Shown here piece after piece: positions 1 through 12,670 of a stretch of DNA of 64,000 nt. The position numbers and the translations under genes are program-made. Each line of letters starts with the position of its first letter. Position 1 is the stretch's first letter. A model generated the notes under the pieces. That model was given only the letters and a program-made list of their open reading frames with translations, was not told the DNA's origin and searched no databases. The DNA is from Trichoplusia ni (taxonomy: Eukaryota; Arthropoda; Insecta; Lepidoptera; Noctuidae): assembly GCF_003590095.1 (NCBI RefSeq), contig NC_039499.1, forward strand, positions 1,116,001 through 1,180,000, read 5' to 3'.

Positions 1-234
1 AAGCAGCTTTTAATTTATTGAATGTCAGCAATCACGTTAATCGTTGTGTTCACATTCACAGTATCACAATTTTATTTGACCACAAACGTGCAACGAGACT
101 CGTGGGTGTGCGTGAATAAAATTATGTATTCAAATAAAGTCGGTGAGCGTAATTGCGTCTCGTAATAATTAATAAAATCAGTGGCACGTGGTGGAGCTAA
201 TGCTTTACATAGGCGATACTAAGTGAGGTGATCG

Positions 235-345
235 TTATGATTGGTCCGATAACAGCAGCTCGGCCGCTGACCGGCCTTCACACCTCGCGCCGCCTGCGCC
301 CGCGCCGCCTGCGCCGCGAGCGCGCGACCTCGCCCGTCCGTCTCG
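235..345. other. GC-rich island, possible promoter or first exon of an unseen neighbour
   Basis: About 110 bases rich in CG and GCC/GCG runs sit in otherwise AT-rich DNA, with a reverse CCAAT motif (ATTGG) at about 240. On the minus strand the segment lies inside a 68-codon frame (425-219) dominated by alanine, arginine and glycine. That composition is what GC-rich DNA gives in any frame. It could be the promoter or 5' UTR of a gene running off the left edge, or a regulatory island. No protein family is recognised. Confidence 0.35.
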
Positions 346-769
346 CGCACCAACCTAACTCTTTTGTATATCTCCGATCTTGATATCTCATTATTTTTTA
401 TACAAATTAAAAACTGATAAAACATTGTTAAAGCGCTGTTAATTTAATTAAAGCGCTAATTAAGACATAAAATTAAAGAACGTAAACATCAAATTATTCG
501 GGCGTTGAATTTAGCTTGCTTTGCTGAGTAACTAATGAGGATGAGAGGAATTTTGAAAGCTTTAATTAATTTTAGTTTAAAATACACGCAGACAAATTTT
601 GGAACTTGAATATATTCGTTAATTAAATGATAAGAATGTTTTCATTGAGTTGCAAAAGAGATTGATGTTCAACTCGGCTATAATAATGTTACGATTGATT
701 TGTGCGTACATTAGCGGGGGTCAGATGTCAGAAGATGCGTATAATGCGCTGATAGCGACTGCATCTGGT

Positions 770-815
770 CAGACTTAGTGCCGACCTCAACAGGCTGAGG
801 AAAGCTAGTGCGGGA
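770..815 (+). repeat. Decayed fragment of SINE family A 3' end
   Basis: The pattern 'gccgacct-caaca-gctgaggaaagcta' matches, with many changes, the 3' tail of the SINE family seen complete at 57537-57909 (gccgaccccaaca...gggaaaaggctagg). It is short and diverged, so the assignment is tentative. Confidence 0.3.
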
Positions 816-1834
816 TGACGTTGTTTGTTATCTAAGGTTCAACATCGTCTGGCCTTGACCAGCTGACAGTTTTTAAGTCGTATTTTTTTCTAGTAGGTAC
901 TTCAGTTAGACTGTCGAGTTAAGGATTGATGATTGTTAGGTAGTAAGCAATACTTTTAAATTATCTATCATTCGAGATCAAATCTTAAATGTCATTTTAT
1001 AAAGTTATCATATTTAAGGGATGTGAATAACGAATCTAGCGGTTAAAGGAAAGTAGGTTTTACATATATATATTTTTTGATACATATACACTTTAGTATC
1101 GGACACACTATAGTAGATTCGGGCGACGCCTTATCCAAAAAAGTAAAAAGAAAGACATTTCGTTTACAATTTTCTGTTACTTGATACATAAACTACAAGG
1201 AACGGAGCGGTCTTTTTTGTAACGTAGTATGTATGTTTATTTAAATATATATTTCCTTTTGCGTATTCTCTGACGTGCGTTTTTTCATTTTAAAATGCAA
1301 ATTTCACACATAACGGAGACTTGTGCCTGAAGAAAATTGTCCCTCTCTTAGATTCTAGAATACTTTCTTTATTTTGATTTGGTGGACTAATGCTTATTTA
1401 TCAGAATCGACTGACTAGTTCGAACCCAAACCTATGCCTTATTCATGAACTGATTCAGCGGCAGTCCGAAACTAGTCAGGCAACCTGACAAATATGCGTG
1501 AAAAACCGTAAAATTAAAATTTATTTTCCAGATAATAAAAGATACTTACTGAAGTAAAAAAAATCATACTGATATGCGTATTTACTGGAATTATTCTAGA
1601 ATCGTCAGTATTATTCTTCCTAGAAAGGCTTCAATAGATCAGATTACGTAATATTAGTCAGGTACTAAGTACCTACGTTGCGTCGCATACATCTACACTA
1701 TCGTATGTCATAGTCATCATGCTAATGTAACTGGAAAATAAAACTCTTTTGGTAAACATCAACAATAAATATCGGTACGTAGAACGTAATAGTAAGTGTT
1801 CTAAAAAACTAAGTATTCTTTATCAAGCTACCTG

Positions 1835-2054
1835 GGCCCCAATTCTGCTATTTAAAACGACCGATGAATGAATGAAATTTGGCTCAAAATGACAATTTTC
1901 GTATTTTCTTAAGCATTTTTCTACACAATAATTGTAAATTTAGTACGGGACGGTACACGGTATTGGCAAAATGCTTAAGAGGATAGGAATAATTTCAAAT
2001 TTAATCCAATTGCCATTCATTCATCCGCCATTGTAAAATAGCAGAATCGGGGCC
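1835..2054. mobile_element. MITE with GGCCCC terminal inverted repeats, copy 1
   Basis: The element starts GGCCCCAATTCTGCTATTT and ends with its near-perfect inverse, GCAGAATCGGGGCC. Inverted similarity continues inward (gaatgaatgaaa against cattcattc; cttaagca against tgcttaag). It is flanked by a 3-base direct repeat, CTG, at 1832-1834 and 2055-2057. Three-base TWA or CWG duplications with G-rich ends are typical of PIF/Harbinger elements. The 220-bp size without coding capacity makes it non-autonomous. Related copies lie at 37787-38052, about 32050-32178 and about 43965-44498. Confidence 0.75.
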
Positions 2055-3684
2055 CTGTGAACGTATCTCTTTGTTTTCAATATAAATAATGAACTAATAA
2101 CTAAAGATTGCGCCAGAGTCATTCCTTTAGATAAAAATAACACATTAGGATATCGATAATAATCAATACACATAATGCAGCAACACCACTTGCACATCTT
2201 AAGCAGTGATTTTTATATAAATTTTGTTCCATGAAAACATATTATAACAAACCGTACTTTTATACATTACTATCAAAATATTGAGACCTTTGAAAACTTG
2301 TGTGTACATTAATAGTAAATAAATAAAATTGTTCCACCCGAACACCGAAATATACTATGATATCGTTGTTCGGGTTGTTAAACGAAATAGCTTTGACGTC
2401 ATAACTTTACAAAAATCTGGTTAAACATTGGTACTTACTCTAAATATCTCTTAACACCCATTCGTTCAAATCTAATTTTGTTATTCGGCTTTTGTCGCTG
2501 GCTGAATAATAAACAAAATTACATCCGTAAAACCGATTACCGTCAAATCACAAATGCAATTAACGATAAAAAATATAAAACATTTTTTTGTTGGCCAAGT
2601 ATAAAAAAATCTTAACAGACATAATATATCTGGAAAGGTCCAACATAAATATTAACTATCTACAATTTGAAAAACAAATGATTTCTTCCAATTTAAATTC
2701 CGAATTTTGATTCCGATGACTTGATCTTGTGATGACTGGATTGAGAGCAGTCGGTAGGTGTCGGGCCACGTGACAAGACCTCTTCCGATAGTGATTGTGA
2801 TTTATGCCATTAAAAAACAGTAACAGTACAGTACCACAAAACAACTTAGCTGTAAAACACCGGTAAGTAAAATAGCGAATACACAAACCTCACGACTTCG
2901 TTCCTAATCTTTTCTGATTGTTAGCATGGAAGTTTACATATAAATAATATTCTTATCGGTGCGTCACGTCATGCATTTTTTTGTTACGTTGGTAGCTGTG
3001 CCTGTCATGTGAACCACAGATTAGTTAGAGAAAGTGTTTTCATTGAGGGGAATTTTGGTATACCTTAAATCTTGTCAAAATCGTAGATTATTTTTAGTTG
3101 ATAAGAAGGTGTACACTTAAAATAATTACACTTGCACTTAAAATGAAATCTTAGATTAATATGATGTCTTACTACGTATTTAGTATAAAAGTTGAGTCTT
3201 TATTTAATACAGTATTTTATTCGTTCACTGTCCGTTTTATTTTTTGGAAGAATATCAATTAAAATTTTGTCCGCTTGTATATATATCAGCTTACCCTAGG
3301 TTACAAAAGATAACCAAGCTACCAGATAAAAAAAATATTTTACTTGTTGAATGTCAACTTTCTGTTATCTACTAAATATTATGTGGTGGTTTCTATTTAA
3401 GAAACGTAACGTTCTTGCAACAGTTCCGACTCGACGCGGACGCTAAGTCTCGTTGGATAATGAATACGGCCCTGTGCGGAGCTTCATTCGTATCCTTACT
3501 TATATAACAAAGTTCAACAAACTCTTGCACACGAAATCGTTGCAAAACATTCTGCATTTCTAGAGTCCTTCCTAATGTATCAGACAACAAAGAACAAACA
3601 AAGAGTCTGCCTTAACTGCCAAACCTTTTTTTTTCAAACATTTTATTGAAAGTGTCCCATTTAACGATTCTCGAACGTTTTTTG

Positions 3685-3693
3685 TCAAGGTCC
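3685..3693 (+). promoter_or_regulatory. FTZ-F1-like nuclear receptor site upstream of CYP306A1
   Basis: TCAAGGTCC matches the FTZ-F1/NR5A monomer consensus YCAAGGYCR at eight of nine positions (last base C instead of a purine). It lies 72 bases before the CYP306A1 start codon. In Drosophila, beta-FTZ-F1 is needed for phantom expression in the ring gland, so the position is suggestive. A full match, TCAAGGCCA, is present on the minus strand at 850-858, about 2.9 kb upstream. Such short motifs occur by chance, so function is inferred only. Confidence 0.3.
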
Positions 3694-3717
3694 TCGTCTA
3701 GAACATTATACAGTATA

Positions 3718-3758
3718 ATATAAATATACACAAATATGTTTCTTTGTCTTTGTTATAG
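3718..3758 (+). promoter_or_regulatory. TATA-like motif and splice-acceptor-like tract before CYP306A1
   Basis: TATAAATATA at 3718-3727 could serve as a TATA box for a start near 3750, giving a very short leader before the ATG at 3765. Alternatively, the pyrimidine-rich tract ending TTTGTTATAG at 3758 is a good 3' splice site, which would mean a 5' untranslated exon lies farther upstream. The sequence alone does not decide between the two. Confidence 0.3.
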
Positions 3759-3764
3759 TTCGAA

Positions 3765-6700
3765 ATGGATTTTTTCTTTTTATGGCTGGTCACGTTCGTC
3801 GCTGGATTTTGGATTTTTAAAAAACTAAAACAATGGCAGAGTCTACCGCCTGGTCCTTGGGGCCTGCCAGTGGTCGGCTATTTGCCGTTCCTAGATCGCT
3901 ATCAGCCACATTTGACTCTGACTAAACTGTCCAAGGAGTATGGCCCGATATATGGGATTGGTATGGGCAGTGTGTATGCTGTCGTGTTATCAGATCATAA
4001 GCTAGTGAGAGACGCTTTTGCTAAGGAGAACTTTTCTGGGAGAGCACCTTTGTACTTAACTCATGGGATAATGCGAGGAAACGGTGAGTAAATGAGTATC
4101 TGATATAAATTTTACATCGCATAGAAATATTTATGGTGTTAATACTTGATTTTGTTAAAGGTATTATTTGTGCGGAGGGAGCTTTATGGAAGGATCAAAG
4201 AAAGCTGATAACAACGTGGCTGAAAAGTTTCGGCATGAGTAAACACAGTGTGTCGCGGGAAAAGTTGGAAAAGCGAATCGCCTCAGGGGTCTACGAACTC
4301 TTAGAAGTAAGACTTATTAACTTCATATTATATTAACCTAGGTAAAATAAGATTTGTTGAGATTATCAAAAGTACATCAGGTACAACGAACCTCTGAAAA
4401 AAATGCCTCTACTTTTACGAGAAGGTTGTATCCATTGATCGAAAAAAAACCTTTTTAATATATTTTTGTTTTAGAATGTCGAAAAGGCTTCCGGTTCACC
4501 GATGGATCTCCCTCGAATGTTATCAAACTCTTTAGGAAATGTGATCAACGAAATTATATTCGGGTTCAAGTTCCCTCCCGAAGATAAAACATGGCACTGG
4601 TTCAGGCAAATTCAAGAAGAAGGCTGTCACGAAATGGGTGTCGCTGGCGTCGTTAACTTTTTACCTTTTATTCGGTAAGATTTAAAAGCAAATAACCAAA
4701 TGATGCGAGAGAATTTTTATTTTCCATTACCGCCACTTGATGGCCCCTTGTTCTAGGTTCATTTCATCCTCAACTCGAAAAACAATGGATATTCTGACAC
4801 GTGGTCAAGCGCAAACACACAGGCTATATGCAAGTATCATTGAACGACGACGTAGAATGCTTGAACTGACGCCGCCAAAGGAAGCGGCGTACGCCCTGCA
4901 TGACAATCTGTTTAACGAGCATCCAGAGGGCCATATAAAATGCGTTAAGTACAGCAAGCACGCGCTTAGTAACGAAGAACATTACTTCGATCCGAAGATC
5001 TTAATCCCATCGGACGGGGATTGTATCCTTGACAATTTTCTCGCTGAACAAAAACGAAGGTTCGACAAAGGGGAGGAAGCAGCCAAGTTCATGACAGATG
5101 AACAGATGCTTTTCCTACTAGCGGACATGTTTGGGGCTGGCCTCGATACAACCTCCGTAACTCTATCATGGTTCTTATTATACATGGCCCTTTATCCAGA
5201 CGAACAGGTAGGTCGTTAGGAATGAGGTTGTGCATTTCTAAAGGTATTACATTTAATCGTGTGCCAATCATAGCTGTGAATGATTGATGACGTATTCACG
5301 TCACGCAGCCGCGCCGGTGTCGTATTATTACTGAACAACATATTGACAGTCGCTTCATGTAAGCCTGTATTTCGCTTCTTACTTTAAGTACTCTTTATGA
5401 ATGTTGTGAGAATTATGATTATCTTTGATACCTAGTTCGCTTGTTGCGACGTAATGTTTTTAATCCTTAAAAGAGTTTTTAGTCCCAAGTAGCTTCATAT
5501 TTTGTCTTTAGAGCTGTTTAAGATATTTTTCTGTTTATTGCAACTAATTACATTATACTAAAACTAACTACGCCACACGGTACTATCGTTGTATGTATTG
5601 AAGCATACTTTAGAAGACACAATAAAACAAAAGAAGGAAAAAACTTTTTACATGAAAAGCTTTCTTATTTTTATCTATCGGAAGCTCTATCTAAGCGAAA
5701 AATGTTTTTCAGGAACTAGTACGCAAAGAAATCCTATCGGTTTACCCCGATGACGGGGAAATAGATGGATCCATGCTGCCTTACCTCAGCGCTGCGATAT
5801 GCGAGACCCAACGCATACGATCGATCGTGCCCGTCGGGATTCCCCATGGATGTCTCGAAGTAACTACTCAATACTCATGCTTCGTAATGTTCGCTTTATT
5901 GATCCGCTTCTATTAAGGGCGCCTGGTACTTTAATAATAAGTTTACAAACTATACATACATATACACCGTGATTTTTTAGTCGTCTTACAAAAGCAGCCC
6001 TTTTCATGTATCCATTGACTAGAACACGTTCATGATAAAAAATATGTATTTATGAGATTTGAATAAATTTAAAATGCATTTTTTATTCAATATTATGATG
6101 CAATTCGTAGTTTTTTAGAAACACAGCTCTGTTGCGAGTGCGGTCCGAGCCTTGTAACAATGGTGAGGGGCGTGGGCGGCGGCATTTTTATCATTTTTAG
6201 AGTATTTTCAGATTTCTCTTGTTTAATTTTCTTCGTACTTACTATCTTAGTTGATGATAAAAAGAAAATAATCGCGCCTAGGGGTATTTTACGTCGGATA
6301 CATGAACTGGGCTCCTTTTGTAAGACGACTAAAAAATCACCGTGTATTACTAAACATTCGATATTTGTATAAAATATTTACGAGCTACCTAAGTTTCTTT
6401 AAATATATGTGTGAGGACTAAATAAAAAAAGCCTTCTTAATAATTAATGTAAGAAAGTTTTGATCATAATAATCCAAGCTTAGAAAAATTTAAGACTAAC
6501 CGATACCTTCAAATTAGTTAAAAAAAACCTTTTGTTGCAGTTCATTAACCTCGTCTTTATGATTCTAGGATACGTACATAGGAAACTACAGAATCCCAAA
6601 AGGCACAATGGTGATACCGTTACAATGGGCCATACATATGGATCCGAACGTGTGGGAGGATCCTGAAGAATTCAGGCCGAGCAGATTCCTAGCGCCTGAT

Positions 6701-9413
6701 GGAAGCCTGATTAAACCTCCAGAATTTATACCGTTTCAGACAGGTGAAGTATTTATGCCATCAGAGAGTTTATATACAAAAACTTTTGTTTTTTTGAGAA
6801 AGGAATTATTCGATAGCTAAGCTAATTTAAAATTTTAATCTTTTAATTTTTTATAGCTGGTTTGTAAATGTTTATTTTTAGCTGGTTGGTTCCCCGCATC
6901 GCTTAGCTTCCGTAATAAAATATTAAATCACATGAAACCTTTCTCAAATATTCACCGCCGGGTAGCTCCAAGGATTAACGCGTCCAGACTCTCTATCTAA
7001 ATTATAAACGTGTGCTCGGTATATTTTCTTTTTATTAAAAAATAGATATACAAAAGTGGAGGGTAGGCGGTACAGGAGGACGTCAAATTCATTCGACGTT
7101 CTTAAAATGGTGTATGGTTATCTAGAACAGATGTAATTTGATTTTGATTTTGACTATCAAGAACTTAGACATTTAGCACATCCACAGAGAAGCTTAGTAA
7201 GCCTTTGGTGACACGAATATTTAACACATTAAAGCGCTATCACTACTTAAGAAGTTTTATACCTTCATACAATTTCTTATCAAATAACTGTGCCTCGTTC
7301 CGTTACTATAAAATAAAACTGACCTCTCCAACTTTCCTGATACGGTCATGCTTTTGTACTTATAATAATACTCGAACGGGTTCTGACTTAGATACAAGTA
7401 AGTTGCGACCTTTGCCTTTAACCGTTAGGCTTTTGTCGATCTTATATATTTTATTGACCAATGAACTTTGATACTATTTAGTTCAATATATTTATCATTT
7501 AAACAATGAAAACATGCTACTGACTAAAAAAGCTACTGAGCCACGTTTGATGATTTTTTTATGGGATCGAACAATGGCTATTTCACTTTAAACAATAAAA
7601 AAACAACAAAAGCAGTACTTCCAATCCGAAGTAAAGATGTTTTTTTTTATATTAGTTAACAAATGAAAAAACAGACGTATTGACAGCCTCCTACTTCAAA
7701 ATATCATATATCGTTAATTTGGATTTTGGCCAGTAATGACATCCTAAAACAATGCCAAAAATCACTTCTTCACGCGTACGGAGTCGTTGGCATATCTACT
7801 AACTTTAAATATAAAACCACGGTAGCATGTTACACTATGAAACGCAACAAAAACACGCACATATACATAGTCAAAATTAAAACACCAATATCATAAATCA
7901 ATCACCAACAAAGTTACCATTACGACGATTGCATTATCAATACAAACTGTTCAAGCAAACCTATTACAATGTATGTAAAGTCACGTATTTTTAGAACAGT
8001 AATAAGTGTCTAAAAATAAAGAGGTATTTTTATAATGATTGCACGCGCCAATAGAATACGAAATGAACGTAGTAAAAGGTTGTCCGTTCGTTTACTTTCG
8101 ATTTTTATAATGAATGCGAAATAAAACGCCTCTTGATGTTATTTTTCATTCATGCTAATTGTAAATGCGAAAATGAGTTTTGTTTTGTTTTTTTTTCTGC
8201 TAAACAGCTGCATCAATTTTCATGAAACTTTTAAAAGTGAATTCATAATTTTCTCACATCCTTGCTAGTCTGTTTATTTTTACACTAAGTACAGAAACTT
8301 TAATTTAACGTAAATGTAATGGAATATTCGACATAAAATAACACTAACATTAAATTTGCCCTCTGCTTTATTTAGGCTTTTGGCTACAGAATCAGGCAGG
8401 TGAGGAATATGTGTTCACGAAGCTGGCTCACAGCAGGTTGGCCTGATTCCATTATTTGGATTTTGTCAAAAAAAGTAAAAAACAATTATATAATCTACGG
8501 CCTTTTGAGTCTAGACACCAACGTCTGCGAATGCACATACGTAGTCTAAAACAAAAGAAACTCAATAATTTTAGAAGTCGTTATTTTTTAAGGAGTTCGG
8601 TTCACTCCGGTTGAAGGTTGGTTTGGGCGGTGTGAATGCCCTCCACCTCATGTTTTGTGATCCGAGTCTGGAAGCCAGAGATACCTGCATACCCAGGAAG
8701 TCGCTACGAATAAAATAGTTTTTCTAAAATCCTGTTTTTACGACCTGTCTGGAGAATGTAGAGAGGAAGTTTCCAGAGCGAAATTCTAGATTTATGAGTT
8801 TGCCAGACGTAAATAATAGGGAGGGAGTGTTTTATACGGTTTGCTGTTGCATGTCTCGTTCGATGTGGTATTGATTTTCTAGTCTTTTTAAAGATAAATT
8901 GTGAGAAATCTTTTAAGTGCAACGGAGAGGCACTTTTATTCCCGTATACAGATAAATGTATAGTATAAATGCTTTGTTATGTAGATCGAGAAAATATACA
9001 AAAACATTTAATTTATTCCTTCTTTTCACTTCTTGTGTACTGACTAGAAGTTTATTATGAGTAGAGGTTGCCCTAGCAAATACTTCATTGTATAATTATC
9101 TAACATACTAAGATCCAAAACAAAACTTCTTCTACTGTAGGTCATGAGCACTACTAGTATTATTTATTTACCATCTTAGTTTACGCAATATAATACAAAA
9201 CCTAATAACAATTACTCACTTTCTTTCACAGGCAAACGCATGTGTCCCGGCGACGAGTTATCCCGAATGCTCGCGAGCGGTTTAGTCGCGCGACTATTTC
9301 GTCGCAGGCGCGTGCGGCTTGCCTCGGACCCGCCGTCCGCCGAAGACATGCGGGGTACAGTCGGAGTGACCCTCGCCCCGCCCCCGGTCCTCTTTTATTG
9401 CGACTCTGTATAA
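3765..9413 (+). CDS. CYP306A1: Cytochrome P450 CYP306A1 (phantom), ecdysteroid 25-hydroxylase
   Basis: This P450 hydroxylates C25 of the 5-beta-ketodiol to the ketotriol in ecdysone synthesis, in the ER of prothoracic gland cells. Exons: 3765-4083, 4161-4306, 4475-4674, 4757-5207, 5713-5859, 6569-6743 and 9232-9413. All introns are GT-AG with phases 1,0,2,0,0,1, and the product is 539 residues, about normal for the family. Visible are an N-terminal anchor (about 3-18), the proline hinge LPPGPWG (27-33), helix C WKDQR (116-120), helix I AGLDTT (349-354), helix K ETQR (403-406), HGCLEDTYIGNYRIPKG, and the heme loop PFQTGKRMCPG with ligand C484. HGCLEDTYIGNYRI and the adjacent CYP18A1 set it apart from other CYP2-clan members. 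A variable insert (about 257-330) precedes helix I. The ATG follows a non-coding tract and gives a normal anchor. No lesion is seen, so the gene looks intact. Confidence 0.95.
5208..5712 (+). other. CYP306A1 intron 4
   Basis: This 505-bp GT-AG intron (donor GTAGGT, acceptor TTTTTCAG) separates the helix I exon from the helix K exon. No repeat or gene is recognised inside it. Confidence 0.85.
5965..6344. mobile_element. MITE with about 50-bp inverted repeats inside CYP306A1 intron 5
   Basis: The left end (5965-6013, CACCGTGATTTTTTAGTCG and on to ATGTATCC) is repeated in inverse at 6296-6344 with about four mismatches over some 50 bases. TA lies directly outside each end (5963-5964 and 6345-6346), which fits a TA target duplication as in Tc1/mariner-type elements. 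The 380-bp body has no convincing reading frame. It sits wholly within intron 5 (5860-6568) and leaves both splice sites intact. Confidence 0.75.
6744..9231 (+). other. CYP306A1 intron 6, 2.5 kb
   Basis: This is the longest intron of the gene. It splits the glycine codon just before the heme-loop KRMC, with donor GTGAAG and acceptor TTTCTTTCACAG. Most of it is AT-rich and featureless. A patch at about 8590-8700 is richer in GC (TTCGGTTCACTCCGGTTGAA and following) and may be an old repeat, but I cannot name it. Confidence 0.8.
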
Positions 9414-9447
9414 TTACTTTGTGATCGGTTTTAAAGCAATTTGAGAA

Positions 9448-9453
9448 ATTAAA
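9448..9453 (+). terminator. Candidate poly(A) signal of CYP306A1
   Basis: ATTAAA, the common variant of the polyadenylation hexamer, lies 35 bases after the stop codon. It is followed by a GT/T-rich tract (GTTGTGTTTCTTTTTG), as expected for a cleavage region. A very short 3' UTR is implied; later signals cannot be excluded. Confidence 0.4.
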
Positions 9454-12400
9454 TGAGTATAGTGAATAAGTTGTGTTTCTTTTTGCCGTAGTTGACTATA
9501 TTAACTATTGAATGTGTTTTTAAATAAGCACTGCTTACAATTTGACAGAGCTTTTGGGTTTTTTGTCGATACACCTGAGGATGAAAAAGAACTTAGTTAC
9601 TAATTCACACACTTAAATATGAGTATAAATTGAATGTGATCAACCCACGATAAAGTCAGACAGATTAAATACTTCCTTACAAACTCATTGTTTTAAGGTT
9701 ACAAAAAAAAAACCTTCAGACCTTTATTTGTTGACGTAGTTTCTAAAAAAATATTGTTGTTTACGTTTGTTGACTCACAGCAAGACACTGAACCACAATG
9801 GGATTAGTTAAATTAGTCATCAATGTGACCTACGGACTTACGAATAATTCAATTGTCTTAAAATGTTGCGTAACATCTGTTTTGTTCTTAAATTTACCCA
9901 CTAAGGCTTACTGCCATGCTTTAAAGTCATATTACTCTTGCAAAGTTATTATGAAAGAGAGACAGCACTTTATTGTATATCACCGTCTCGCTTGTTCCTT
10001 TTCAACCGTCTTATTTCAGAAGGTGATTTGTGTGCACAGTTTTGCATGCTTTAAACCAGGTTAAACTAAATCTATCCAACATCATAACTTTATCGCGAAA
10101 CAATGTAACAATCTGTATTGTTGTAACATGAACCGAGTTAAAAAGACTTACTGTAGGCTGATTATCTGAATAGCTTCGGGTAATTGAGCTTTACGTCATT
10201 CTATGAAATATTTTGTTGTACGACTGTACGCAGATTATAATAGAGACTGATGAAGTTAGGTTATACCAACTTGTCTTAGCCAGTTACATTAAACGAACAG
10301 TAATAAGGTACATATTATGTATTAATATCGGAATATGAGCTTCCTATATACAAAAGTTAATGCTAGTTAGCTATAAAACTCAGGCCAAGTTATAGTTGTT
10401 CCCAAGTAAAGGCTGTAAAAGACTTTCGAAGTCATACGTTAATATATTATTATCATCCTAGCATTTTCCCAACAATGTTGGGGTCGGTTGCCATGGATAC
10501 GCAGATATAATATTATGTTTTATGTAATCTGATGAGTGCAAATTTTTTATAGATTTGGCATGAATTTTGATGCTTACTTTTCTCCCTTCATTAATCAATA
10601 GAGGTCTTTAAACTTTGAATAAAATCACTTCATTAATTACGCATAGAGCATTATGATACTTTCACAGCAACCGACATTGTTCTACAAAACATTAAAACGT
10701 GATAGCAGACAATAGTAATTGATAACATTTGCTAACATAAGATTAAATTTTGTCCTCTTTGTGACGAAAGAGGTTCATTGTCTTTTAAAACCGATTGTAA
10801 TTTATGAGAATAAAAACAGGAACGATTCCCACGGTATGATACTATTTCCTATTTAAAAGAGAGTTAAGTTTTAGAACATAATAATGCACCGGTGCGTGCA
10901 TAACAACTATTGTATATTTATATCTAAGTATTAATTTCACAGAAATGTTAATGAAAAAGTTTGTGAATGTTTCACAATTTCTCTATCTGGTGACATACGT
11001 AGAAACATCTATTTTGGGCTGCAAATTAAATAAAATGGTTAAAGAATAGATTTGCATGATTGCACTGTCTATGTGTAGAATTTATGAAGAATATTATTTA
11101 CATTTAATGGTAAATGCAAATTGAAACGGATGGCAGAATATGAGAATTTAGCAAGAGATAGATTGCATAGATTACTATTTAACACGAACTTTTCTTATGT
11201 ACATAGGTACATTGTCTTTCCAGCCATTAATTCATATTATTGCTGATCAATTTTCACGATATTTATATCAATTTTTTGTCTCGGGATCGTCGAATGAAAA
11301 TTAGTTTTCAATTATATATCAATACTTTATTTGCTCTTTACTGTGTATATAAGGGTATTGTAGCACTGTTTTCTAATTCTTTTGTACTTTATAAACTGGT
11401 AAATTGGATTGACATCCCATTGAAAGGTACGTAAAAATTCTGATCAGTACCGCGTAAAATCAAAACAATCACATTTGTAAGTGATACAAACATTTATAGT
11501 TAAGAATAAATCAACTTTGTAGTTCACACATAACCTAAGTTATATTACTGTTTACGATATAAACATTAAAACAGAAATACCTACTACTTGAACAATTATG
11601 TAAGGTTTTGTTAATTTCAAATGATGAATTCCGATAACCTTTACTTTCGTAGTAGCTATTGGATTCTGAAGTGATCAATTAAAATTATTGGTGTAAAAGT
11701 CAGATTTGTTATAAAGTATAATTTATGAAATTTCCATTAAAGGAACAATCTATGTTTTATTCCGCTTCGCCTTTTTCTGATATGGTTTTTACGTCTTACA
11801 TTATTTGGATGAACGCTTGAAAGAGTAACATATTACCTGTAAGCTTTTACAAACTGCATATGTTAAACTTTACGAACATAGAGAACTATGGTTTAAGTTT
11901 TAGCTAAACTGATGAATCATTAAGATCTTCTTTGGAAGGTTTTACTTTCAGAAGAACGTCAGCGTGGATAATGTTAATGAGTTTTATACGAATAAGTATT
12001 TGATTTTTTAGACCTTAAGTAACAAAGCGATCTGAGAATGACCATTTAATTTAGCATAGAATAAAAATACAACACGATAGTTTTTGCCAAAATTATTTAG
12101 TTTCGCCCATAAATGTAACAAAAGGAAATAGTTTCCGATAAATCCCTATGAGTAATGGGAAATACCGTGAGTAATACCGGGCTAGTCAATACCCCCATAC
12201 ATAGGACTTTTGTAACTACAGATTTACCTACGTACAATATCAGTGACGTAGTTGTCAATGGGTCATTCACCTCAAACATTACTTAATAGTGTTTATGTTC
12301 ACGCAACTGCACCTTCACAAACTGGCATACCAGTTTATTTCGATTTAAATAATTTAAATGTTTTAGTTACGAAAGATCAAAAGTTCAATAAACTTTGTTT

Positions 12401-12670
12401 TGTAAGTTTAGAATTTTAATTCGTCAAAATTAATCTCAGAGTATATTGGTTGTGTTTTCTTAGAGTTCTATTTTTGTATGGTTTCTTAACTTGTCTTCTT
12501 TGATTTTTTTCGAAACAACAAATGTTTTTAATCTATCTTATGTATATCGATAATGTTAGCCACATTGAAGGCTTTAGAGTAATTATCATTTCTCAACTTC
12601 TTAGTTGATTTTATGTGTTTCTTAGGATATGAATGAAAGAAGGTATTTTAATCAATGTTTTCACAATAAT
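9454..12670. other. Convergent spacer between CYP306A1 and CYP18A1
   Basis: The AT-rich spacer separates the two 3' ends. Apart from a SINE family A fragment at 10452-10495, I recognise nothing in it. Short open frames such as 9798-10064 on the plus strand and 12097-12279 on the minus strand show no domain or coding bias. Confidence 0.6.
10452..10495 (-). repeat. SINE family A 3' fragment
   Basis: CATCCTAGCATTTTCCCAAC...TTGGGGTCGG is the reverse complement of the family A tail (ccgaccccaaca...gttgggaaaa-gctagg). Only about 45 bases remain. Confidence 0.55.

Larger units (their letters stand above)
1..3764. other. Left flank and upstream region of CYP306A1, no gene recognised
   Basis: This stretch is mostly AT-rich, with no open reading frame that resembles a protein I know. 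Its identifiable contents are listed separately: a GC-rich island at 235-345, a decayed SINE tail near 770-815, a MITE at 1835-2054 and promoter-like motifs at 3685-3758. The short open frames at 2656-2886 and 3393-3590 on the minus strand have low-complexity composition and no domain, and I treat them as chance. A 5' untranslated exon of CYP306A1 could lie here, because a splice-acceptor-like tract ends just before its start codon. Confidence 0.6.
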
